From positions 45,387,880-45,451,879 of the forward strand of contig CP141132.1 in assembly GCA_035236585.1 (NCBI GenBank): a DNA stretch of 64,000 bases, in the 5' to 3' direction. Every line of letters starts with the position of its first letter. The first letter of the stretch is position 1. Positions 50,905-60,736 of the stretch are shown here, one piece after another. The notes beneath the pieces are model-generated. The model was not told where the DNA came from. It made no database searches and saw nothing but the letters and a program-made list of their open reading frames with translations. The DNA comes from Warburgia ugandensis. Lineage: Eukaryota > Streptophyta > Magnoliopsida > Canellales > Canellaceae. The translations under genes and the position numbers were made by a program.

Positions 50905-53660
50905 ATATTGTCACATGAAATATAGGGACATTGATATGTAAGAGTTTGGAGTTAGTAGATAAGATGAAACGTAGGGAAGTCAACATCGCTTATATCTAAG
51001 AAACCAAGTGGAAAGGGGTTAAAACTAGAGAAATCAATGGGATAAACTCTAGTACGTAGGAAAGCATAATGACAGAAATGGAATAGGAATGGAATAGGAA
51101 TAATAGTGGATAAAGAATTAGAGGCTAAAGTTGTGGATGTTAAAAGAATTAGTGATAGAATTACAATAATAAAACTTGTTATAGGAAAGCAGATCATAAA
51201 TGTTATAAGTGCATATGCACCACAAGTAAGGTTAGAATATATACTCAATAGAAATTTTTGGAAAGACATGAAGGGAGTCATGCAAGAAATTCCCAACATT
51301 GAAAAGATATTTATAGGAGCAAATTTAAATGGCCATGTAGGAAAAGAAAAGGAAGGATATGATAGGATACATGGAGGCTATGGTATAGGAGAATGAAATG
51401 AGATGGGGGAAACTATCCTCAATTTTTCTTTGTCACATAACTTAGCCATTACAAATACATTCTTTAAGAAGAGGGATGAACACCTAAGAAATACTGAAAG
51501 ATCAATGTGCAAGGATTGTAAGGTGATATCCAGTAAGAGTTTAACCTCACAACATAGGTTAATGGTTATAGATATCCATATTAAAAGATGCAAGAAAGGA
51601 AATGGACATAGTAGGTATCAAAAAACTAAGTGGTGGAACTCAAAAGGAGAGAAAATAACCTCATTCACAAATAAGTTGATGGTAGAAGGAAACTGGAACT
51701 ATGAAATAGAAGTAAGAACCACATGGAGTAATATGGCTGAGTCCATTAAGAAAGTGATAAAAGATGTCTTAGGAGTATCTAAAGGTAAAAGGAAATTAGT
51801 AAAGGAAACATGGTGGTGGATTCAAATAGTGCAACAAATTATTAAAGAAAATGTATATGTTTTAGAGCATGGTAGATGACTAGAAATAATGAAAACCATG
51901 AAACGTATAAAAATGTTAAAAAGGTTGTTAAGAGAATACTAAGTGAGGATAAATTTAAGGCAAATGATGACTTTCTAATAGACTAGAAACAAGAGAAAGT
52001 AAAAAAAGATGTGTTTAAACTTGCAAAAATAAGAGAACAAAAGGGTAAGGACTTAGATCATGTTAGGTGCATTAGAACTGATGATCGAAGGGTACTAGTC
52101 AATGATGACGAGATCAAACAAAGGTGGGAATCTTACTTTCAAAAATTGTTCAATGATAATGGCTCTGAGAATATAGACATTGAAAATACTATAAACCTAA
52201 ATAACATTGGATATTATATATATATATATATGTATATATGAATGTAGGATTAGAATACCTGAAGTGAAAGAGGCCTTGAAAAAATTAAATCAGGAAAGGC
52301 CATGGGGCCCGATGGTATACCAATAGAGGTTTAGAAGCCCATGGGAGATATTGGAGTAGTTTGGTTGACCAAGTTGTTTAACAAGATTATAAAATCAAAG
52401 AAAATGCTAGATGAATGGAGGAAAAGCTCTATTGTACCAATTTATAAGAATAAAGGAGACATACAAAGCTACACTAATTATCAGGGGATCAAAATTATGA
52501 GCAACACTATGAAACTTTTTGAAAGAGTGATTAAGAAGAGGTTACAGTATGAGACAAGTGTATTAGAGAATCAATTTGGTTTCATGCCTGGGAGGTCTAC
52601 CATGGAAGCTATTTTCTTACTAAGACAATTGGTAGAGAAATATAGGGAGAGGAGGAAAGACCTCCACATGGTCTTTATCGACTTAGAGAAAGCTTATGAT
52701 AGAGTCTATGGAGAGTTAATATGGAGGGTGTTAGGTGAGAAAGGGGCTTCTCGAGGGAATATAGACATAATTAAAGATATGTATGAGGAAGTGGTAACAA
52801 ATGTTAAGACCACTAGTGGTGAGACTATTGATTTTCTTGTCATTGTTGGATTGCACCAAGGATCAGCATTGAGCCTATACCTTTTCACATTGGTTTTGGA
52901 TGAGTTAACAAAACATCTGCATAAGGAGATTCCATGGTGCATGCTATTTGCAAATGATATAGTCTTACTTGATGAGATAAGGGAGGGCGTAAACACAAAG
53001 TTAGAGTTATGGAGACAAGCATTAGAATTTACATGATTTAAAATCAGCCGAACTAAGACAAAATATATGGAATGCATTTTTTACAAGGGGAGGAGTAGGA
53101 GTGGAACACTAGTTAAGATTGATAACCAAGAAGTCCCCATAAAAGACCACTTTTAGTACTTAGCATTAATGATTCATGAGAGTGGAGAGATTGAGAGGAA
53201 GGTTATGCAAAAGAATCCAAGCTAGTTAGAATAAATGGAGATGTGCTTCTAGAGTTTTGTGTGATCAGTGGGTGCCAGTCAAACTAAAAGGAAAATTCTA
53301 TAGGATGGCCATAAGACCAGTCATGCTTTATGGATCAGAGTATTTGGCAGTTAAGGAACATCATGTTCATAGGATGAGCATTGCCAAAGTGAGGATGTTC
53401 AGATGGATGAGTGGCAAGACAAGAAAGGATACAATTAGGAGTGAAAACATTAGAGGAAACTTATGGGTAGCGCCAATGGGTAACAAGATGAGAGAGATTA
53501 CAGTTAGATGGTTTGTACATGTCCACCAATTAGAAGAAGTGAGGCAATGCAAGTAAAAGGTTCTAAAAATTAAAGGGGAAGGCCTAAAAGAAAGTCTATA
53601 GAAGTGGTGAGAAATGATTTAAAAACTTTAGGACTAAATGAAGCCATGGTACTTCATAGA
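50905..53660 (+). pseudogene. LINE ORF: endonuclease-reverse transcriptase, decayed
   Basis: The AP-endonuclease domain begins near 50943 (LELVDKMKRREVNIAY…ETKW) and continues in 51106-51396 (INVISAYAPQ, FIGANLNGHVG) and, in the same frame after a TGA at 51394-51396, in 51403-51879. Reverse transcriptase lies in another frame (52011-52241, 52341-53036): GFMPGRSTMEAIFLLRQL, VFIDLEKAYDRVYGELIW, GLHQGSALS, FANDIVLLDE. The C-terminal part is at 53257-53556. Two acidic sites are lost: the endonuclease GDxN motif reads GANLN (codon 51322-51324) and FADD reads FAND (codon 52953-52955). An AT microsatellite interrupts it near 52212-52240. Target-primed reverse transcription is no longer possible from this copy. 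Confidence 0.8.
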
Positions 53661-53725
53661 GAGGAATAGAGGAATAAGATTTATGTAGCTGACCCCTAAT
53701 TAGGACAAGGTCTTGATGATGATGA

Positions 53726-54080
53726 GTAGACCATCTATTGTTTTGGCTTCAAAAGATCCCAAAATGAAGGATCTAGAGATATGCAACACATGTGGGATTT
53801 AGTATGTGAGAAATATAAGATGAGACAAAACCAATGAATAGTGTGGATAATGGAAAAATTTTAAAAATTGGGTCCAACATCTACTTTTGAGTATTCCTAT
53901 GATGCAACTATGATCAGATCAGTTGCATCGTATAATATCTCTCTCTGAAACCTTCAAATGGATTTGTAATGAAGATAAACAAAGTGTGTAACATTAAAAT
54001 GGATCTGAGATGTTCTTAGAATTGGCTTCAACTAGTTGTCCTTGGTATGAAGACTCACATCTATAGGGAATCTTTGAGGG

Positions 54081-54115
<35 letters not shown>

Positions 54116-54323
54116 TATAGATGTACCCAATTTCATCATAATTGTGCCATAGCTGTATTAGAAAGTAGATGGAATGCTCACTATTTTTAACCTTTTTAGT
54201 GATCTATATAGTTCATTGGATGTGCCTTGTCTCAGATGGTGTAGGAATCAAATCTCATGTGTGTTGTATATCTTTAGATCATTCATTTTCTTATATTTGA
54301 AGCCAAAACAACAAATGATCTAC
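53726..54323. mobile_element. Foldback (long-inverted-repeat) element, ~600 bp
   Basis: The first ~220 bp (53726-53950) are the imperfect reverse complement of the last ~230 bp (54095-54323). Outer ends GTAGACCATCTATTGTTTTG and GTAGATCATTTGTTGTTTTG (minus strand) agree closely. Inside, GGATCTAGAGATATGCAACA pairs with GATCTAAAGATATACAACA, and CAACATCTACTTT pairs with CCATCTACTTT. A short middle part carries (TC)n at 54083-54111. No protein is encoded. It could be a non-autonomous MULE or other long-TIR MITE, or a foldback element; no target duplication was seen. Confidence 0.7.
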
Positions 54324-54530
54324 TAACCTTTGGGGCTTTTCTATTTTTACTATCTATTTGCTTAAAAAAATCCAATATGAAGATCCAAAAGGTTTCCAAT
54401 TCACGTGACATTCGGTACTGAGGCCATCTTGGACGTGGCACATCATGAATAGTATGGATCATGAAACATGTTCTTAAATAGTAGGTTGATAAGTGTTCAA
54501 ATTTGTATAAAATATTCAATTAGTAGCACA
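54324..54530. other. Unassigned spacer
   Basis: Short AT-rich interval between the foldback element and the LTR start. Nothing recognised. Confidence 0.4.
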
Positions 54531-55230
54531 TGTGTTATATCATATAATGTTAAATTAGGGTTTTTGGCCAAAATTTTGTAACCTATGGATTTATGACCTA
54601 ATAGTTTAGAAGTGATATTTTGTAGGTTCAGAGGCTACTCCAAAGTATGTGAATCATCATATTGTTGTAGGATCTAATTAGGTTTTTTCTTTGTACGTGT
54701 TGAAAAGGAGATCCAAAGATTGAAGTCGAGAATGATAAGAAATGAAGATCAAGATCAAGAGATCAAGGAAAAGCCCAATTGATATCAATCAAAGGTGTAA
54801 TGGAGGTTCAAGACTTTCTTAGGGCAATCAAGAAGCAATTTAAGAAGCAAATAGTGACTAGAAATGGACCTAAATCCAACCCATGCATTTCCACCACCTT
54901 AGCATGGGAGCCATTCAAGCCCCTTATCCATTAAAGCTACAAAAAGGGTGATAAGCCATATGAGCTACTCAAGCCTTGAAGTCAATCATTGAAGCCGTTA
55001 AGGAATGAGTCATCAAACCAAAGATGAGTGCCACATAGAGCCACATGATTGGAGCATCAACTCAAGCATCTTTCCCATATTAAATGTGTGATTTTTAAGG
55101 GATTTTGAGAGAGAATTGTACATGGTAGGATGATCATGCATTAAGGGACCCATTAGCAGAGAAAACCCCACATTCCTAATCCATTTCCTAACCCAAATCC
55201 ACCATCTTACTAAGGAAAAGGATGTGCCTC

Positions 55231-55274
55231 GCCCTCCGCCCGCCCCCGCCCCCGCCCCCCACACACACACACAC
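55231..55274. repeat. C-rich tract followed by (CA)n
   Basis: GCCCTCCGCC then CGCCCCCGCC and CCCGCCCCCC, followed by ACACACACACACAC. The minus strand has at least four runs of three or more G separated by single bases, which fits a G-quadruplex pattern. Confidence 0.8.
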
Positions 55275-55612
55275 TTTGCTTAGTTGGCTATGGTTTTCTA
55301 ATTAGGAAACCATAGATCTACGTCCATTCAACACATCAAATCCCTATTTCTTTGCCACATTTTTCCCATTTTCTACATTTGAACTCCACACAATTAGGAG
55401 GGTGGAAGGCCACTTTCCCACTATGGAAAAGGACACATCCCCTTTCTCATTTAGAAACAAGGCAGCTCATGTTTATCTCTCTTTCTTATGTCATCTTTAT
55501 GACATCATACCCACCTAAATTTCCTCCTCCAAACCTTCCTCATTCAATACTCTAACCTTAGAGCCACTTTCATCATGGATTCACCCTTTCCTTTGTTAGG
55601 GACCCACTCATC

Positions 55613-55620
55613 TATATATA
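55613..55620 (+). promoter_or_regulatory. Probable TATA box of LTR family C
   Basis: TATATATA followed by CCCCCATGG, in the same arrangement (TATA then C-run) as the family-A box. Confidence 0.5.
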
Positions 55621-57218
55621 CCCCCATGGTTCATAGGAATTTTCGAGGTAGAAGTTGTGTGAGATATTGTATTGATTATTTTCTCTCTAATTTAGGTTAG
55701 TTGTTTGTTTGCTTTGGTTTAGTTTAGTTTTCATTGTATTAGTTTCATTTGTTTTGCTTTCTAGTTTTGAACCTTTCTTTCCACCTAGCTTTCCCCTTTC
55801 TTATTTACCTCAATTCCACTTGTTTTTCTTTTTATTACCATAAGAATCAAGTTAAATCTTCTTTGGTAGTAACATCTAAGAGAAGATCTAGGATAGAACC
55901 TTGATTTTCCTTCTTGAAAATCATGTTTCTTCCCTTTTGTTAGCCCTTAGTTTTAGGTCAATTTCTTTGCCTTAGTTCATCAATGTTGCTTTCTTTTCTC
56001 ATGAATTTACTTTTGAGTTTTCCTAGCATGTCATCATAATTTAGTGTGTGACCATTAGATTGCCTTTTTGGTGTTGTTTAGGGAGGATTTTATCCCTAAG
56101 AATTGGATGAAATTTTCAGCAATAGAACATGTATTACACATCTAGTTTTGGGTGTAATTTGGAGATGATTCAATAAAGTTATTTGAAGATTCTTGTTATG
56201 GAATAATTCTCTTATCACGCTAATTTAAATATATGTTATTTCCTTGCATAAAAGGTGTAGTTTCAATTGCTTCCTTATGCTTGAATTGTTTGATGTTCTT
56301 AAGTAGTTTAAATATGGAATTTTTCTCCCCTTAACTTTGTGTTTTGTTTCCAGCCATAAGCATTGTTTCTCATTGAATCCTTAGGAACCCCTTTACCTTT
56401 TAAGGTTTTTTATTAACTTAATGTGTTATGATACATATTATTTTGAATTAAAGGAGTGAAATCTATTCACTTTTGCACCTATGAACCATGCGCATAGTCC
56501 ACAGATCATGTGCATGGTACATACGGTGATTCATCTTTGATTCTTGCTTAATTCCCTTGCTTAATTTAGTTTTAGTGGTAGCTAATTCATTTCTTGAATA
56601 TTTTTTTAGGTTTATAAAGTTTCCCTTTTGATTTTTGGAAAGTTCCACCTTTAGGAAGTTTTAGGATTTAAATTAAATTTAGAGAGTCTCTTTAATTGTG
56701 GCTTCCATTCACATGCATGTTTCTAATTCTTTGTTAAAATTAGTTAGATCTCATTGGTTACTTGTTTTTGCTTAGCATTAGATAGTTTCTTAATTTAGTT
56801 TTGGAAATTTCTATTTTTAGAAAGTTTCTAATTCTAGTTTAGGTAAGTGTTAAACTAAGAAAAGTTTATATTTTGAGTACTTTCCGTAAGATTAGATGCC
56901 TAATTTGATTCATTCTAATATAACATTAGTTTCCCTTCATTGCCTTCATCTTAGTTTAGAAAGTTTCTTTTTTCATTGTTTAGACTTGATTTTTAGAAGT
57001 TTCTTTTGTCTAATTTCTAATTCCATGCATATTTCCTTATTACTTTGTTTTTCCTAGTGTAATCCCAACCCTTTCTCCTTGGCTGAAGTTAATTAATCTA
57101 AATAGAATTTAATCCATTGCAAATTTATGAGATTCTTCTTGGAATAGACCTGAGTCATGTATATCTAGTACAATTGATTCGTGCACTTGCAAGTAATTTT
57201 AAAGCTACACCATATTTT

Positions 57219-57237
57219 TTGTGCCTTTACTAGGGAA
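57219..57237 (+). other. Primer-binding site, Asp-tRNA type
   Basis: TTGTGCCTTTACTAGGGAA resembles TGGCGCCGTTGCCGGGGA, the site known from Athila and related elements. Confidence 0.6.
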
Positions 57238-58432
57238 TCGCAACGAATTTGTGGTTGGATTCTTATTTAAATGGTTTATCTTTAGTATAGTCTTAGGTTG
57301 CATTAGATTAGGAGTTTTGCATTACATTTGCATATTTTGCTAATTCCTCATAAATTGATCCATCTTAATTGTTTTGTGCAAGGAGAATTTGGCAAAGGAA
57401 CAATTTCATCAACTTAGGATTAGTTTTTTTTTCTAATTTTGAGTGAACTTGTAGTGAGACCTCATTGTAATTTGTAATTTTAATTTTCAATTTTAAATGG
57501 GTTGTATTAAAATAGGGCAAGTGTGTCGCTTGGGGCCCACACATGATCTTCATCAAAAACCCCACAGTAAGTATCCCTCACTTTGATTTACTTTTTTATT
57601 TAGGTTGCATTTAGTATATATGCACTTGGTTGGTATAATAATTCATTTAGATTAGGGCATTCACCTTAATTGTTGGATCTTTAATTAAGATTGTTGCATT
57701 AGCTTGCACCTATCTAAACCATTGTTGGATAGCATATAGGTTGCATTAGTTTGCTTTCTTGTTTTTCTATTTCACATTTACTACTTTGTGGTGGATGGAA
57801 CGTAATTTAGTAAGGTTCACACAAGAACCCTCATAAGATAAGGATTGGATTTCATCACCAGATCCTTAGCCCACCTCGAAAATCAAATTAATTCCTTGTA
57901 TGCTTATGATCCCAGCCATTAATCTTAGTTTATAATCAAGTAGAAAGAGACCTATGGTTGTGAGCTCATAGGAACCATTCTGAAAGAAGTGATCTATTAT
58001 AACTCCAATGCCTCTTGAACATTGTGGTTATAGTGGGTATCCAAAATCTAAGTGATTTTCCCATGGCTTCTATTGGCAAATGTTGAAGTCAAAATGCTTC
58101 CTTCCATGAGAATTGTATTAACCACCTTGGGCAAAACCTAATTGGTAAGAAATAGTGAAGTATGGATTAAAGGAGGAGCTATCTAGCTTTAGGTTTAAAG
58201 TTACAACCTCATAGATTAACAAAGATCAATAGGACATCTCATTAGCATTAGGAATTGTTTGCTTGCATAGCATTTAAAGTTAAGAGTCATTTAGAATTAA
58301 GTTTTATCATTTAGTTAGGTTTCATTATAGTGCATGCATGGATGTCAAACTTAAGAAACTAAATTAGTACCATTAGATCTTAAGATTGAATGTACTCATA
58401 GACAAGGGTTAAGAAATCATATTTTAGACCTC
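57238..58432 (+). other. Untranslated leader of the Athila/Tat-type element
   Basis: About 1.2 kb with no protein-like frame. The 57960-58190 part is clearly similar to 37890-38130 of LTR family B and to 63360-63600 (shared TTGAACATTGTGGTTATAG and ATTGTATTAACCAC). Confidence 0.6.
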
Positions 58433-59400
58433 GTGGGAGACCTACCAATTGAAGTCGAGCATAAGGCTATTAGAGATTTCTATGAGTCACTTCAATTAAA
58501 TACTCCATCATGCATCACTTTACCACCCACTAACGCAGACCATTTTGAACTTAAACCTAGAGTCATCCAATTACTCCCAACATTCTATGATCATGATAGA
58601 GAGGATCCATACCCACATATGAAGGAGTTTTTTTATATTTGTACCACATTCAAATTTTAAAATGTTTTGGATGATTCTATTAGAGTTAGGTTGTTTCCCT
58701 TTTCATTAAAAGATAAGGCCAAATCATGGTTGAATTCTTTAGAGGTTGGTTCCATTGCCATATGGGACTGATTGTTTAGGAAGTTTCTGAACAAATTCTT
58801 CCATGTCCATAAGACAAATTCCCTTCAAAGGGAGATCATTAATTTTAAAAAAAAAAGATGCTGAGCAATATTATGAATGCTGGGAAAGGTGGAATGAATT
58901 ACTACATAAGTACCCTCACCATGGATTTGGAAAATAGTAGCAGGTTCAATACTTCTATGAGGCATTAACACCTCAAAATAGACAAATGGTTGATGCAGCT
59001 AGTGGAGAGGCTCTCATGCTAAAAACTAAAATAGAGGCTTGGGAGTTTTTTTGAACTTTAGCTAACAATTCCCAACAATGGGACTATTCTAATAGGATAG
59101 ACAGAAATATCTAGCCTCAAAGGAAAGAAGGCATGTATGAAATAGAAGTAACCTCAAATATGTTATATAAGCTAGATTCCTTAACTGAAAGAATGGGTAA
59201 GATTGAATCCTTGCTTGGAAGATTTAATAAGCTTGACTATATGTTCCAAGCCTTTATGTTTATGAATACACCCACAAATTCAACAAGAGGTTTGTTCCAT
59301 TTGTTCCAACTTGGCACATTTAACTTCAATTTCTCATCTAATAGTGTATACATTGAAAATCTTTTGGAATAAGTGAATACTCTTAATGCATATAGAAACC
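58433..59400 (+). pseudogene. Athila/Tat-type gag, fossil
   Basis: Several separate stretches on the plus strand match gag. 58433-58660 contains LPTFYDHDREDPYPHMKEF. Next comes RLFPFSLKDKAKSWLNSL near 58685-58740, then the EQYYECWERWNELL…YPHHGFG area near 58860-58930 and DAASGEALMLKT near 58995-59030. 59133-59372 is a helical tail (MLYKLDSLTERMGKIESLL). This is the capsid-forming protein. It is broken several times. Confidence 0.75.
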
Positions 59401-59978
59401 CTAGCAATAACCCTTATACTAAGAACTATAATCTAGAATGGGCTAGGCATCCTAACTTGTCATGGTTGAAGAAAAATTACCATGGAGGAACATCTATGAA
59501 CCCCTACTCAAAACTTTCCTAGGATTTTCACTTCATAATACCCACCAGGTTTTCAACTTTCCCAACAAACAAAAAAACCATCACTTGAGGATAATATACA
59601 ATATATCATGAAAAACCTTGATGTGAATAGCAAAGCCTCGCATCAAACCCAGAATGAGAGTAGATAAAATATTGCTAAGTTAGAAAGTTAAATGGGTTAG
59701 CTGTTTGTTTCCTTATGTGAAAGGGAAAAAGGGAGTTTCCTAGTTAGCCTATTTCAAACCCTAAGGGCCAGTTAGAAATAGGGTTTAGTTAACATAACCA
59801 AAGACCACATGAGCAAGCAAAGTCTATTACAACCCTTGGAGTGGCTGTCAAGTAAACAATAAAGTGGGTAGACTAAGGACAAAATAGAGGAGAATGAAGT
59901 AGCCAAAACATAAGAGAAAGAGATTAGATAGAAATCTCTAACTCCATTTGAGCCTATAGTGGACTATAGGCATCTTAT

Positions 59979-60736
59979 GTGCCTAAAGCCCCATTCCCTC
60001 AATTACTCAACAAGGCTAAGAAAGTAACAAATTTCATTGAGATAATGAGTGTATTCAAGCATGTGAAAATTAATATCCCATTACTCAATTCTATTAAGAA
60101 TATTCTTGCTTATGCCAAGTTTCTTAAAGAGCTTTGCACTACAAAACGAAAGCATAATGTAAAAAAGAAAGCATTCCTCAGTGAACAAATGATCTCTTCG
60201 ATCCAACACCAAACCCCTCCCTAGTTCAGAGACCCAAAGTGCCCTACCACTTTGAGTGTCATTAGAAATCATGTCATAGATAAGGCACTACTTGATTTAA
60301 GGGATAGTGTTATTTATTCTCATATTTTGTCTATAAGCAACTAGGGCTCAATGACCTTAAACCAACCAATACCACTTTGTAGTTAGCAGATAGATCAATT
60401 AAGACTCTACGTGGTATGGTTGAAGATGTTTTAATATAGGTGGACCAATTTTACTTTCCTATAGATTTTATTGTCTTAGATACCCAACTTGTGTCATACT
60501 TTAGAAGTCAGATTATAATGATTCTTAGACATCCATTCTTGGGAATGTTCAATGCCATCATCAATTGTAGAAATGGTATATTGCAACTATCCTTTAGCAA
60601 TATGAAGTTTCAGGTCAATGTTTTCAATGCCGATCATCAACACTTAGATCTTGATTACTCCTACAACATTATTGAATATCTAATTCCAGAAGTTTTTCCT
60701 CCATTGTCTACCTTCAATCCAATAATAACCTCAATT
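59979..60736 (+). pseudogene. Gag-protease junction and aspartic-protease region, fossil
   Basis: 59979-60224 holds text usually found between gag and protease in Athila/Tat elements (FIEIMSVFKHVKINIPLL, YAKFLKEL). Protease-region text follows from about 60240, and 60440-60748 contains DQFYFPIDFIVLD and RHPFLGMFNAIINCRNG, the flap and C-terminal part of that domain. Broken, and ended by the family-B LTR near 60737. Confidence 0.7.

Larger units (their letters stand above)
50641..53725 (+). mobile_element. RTE-clade LINE (non-LTR retrotransposon), near full length
   Basis: Tandem 69-bp monomers (50657-50860) lead into a single ORF encoding endonuclease then reverse transcriptase. The 3' end carries a short (GAT)n at 53714-53725, as RTE-type elements have instead of poly(A). 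RTE assignment is based on the endonuclease text (NVISAYAPQ), the reverse-transcriptase text and the C-terminal VAPMGNKMREITVRWFVH part. No target duplication could be identified, and the right side abuts the foldback element. Confidence 0.75.
54531..57212 (+). repeat. 5' LTR of the Athila/Tat-type element (~2.7 kb)
   Basis: Starts near TGTGTTATATC and ends near CTACACCA before the primer-binding site. It carries a GATCAAGATCAAGAG stretch, a C-rich tract (55231-55274), a TATA box (55613-55620) and long T-rich text downstream. A reverse partial copy lies at 200-1538. The edges are provisional to about 10 bp because the partner LTR is not visible. Confidence 0.6.
54531..60736 (+). mobile_element. 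Athila/Tat-type Ty3/gypsy element (family C), 5' part
   Basis: A 5' LTR (54531-57212) is followed by a primer-binding site of the Asp-tRNA type, a ~1.2 kb untranslated leader, gag (58433-59400) and text between gag and protease (59979-60650). It is then cut at about 60737 by a family-B LTR. Polymerase and 3' LTR are not in the window. The gag style (FSLKDKAKSWLNSL, HxGFGKW, EALTPQNR, DAASGEALM) is typical of Athila/Tat elements. Broken in many places. Confidence 0.75.
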
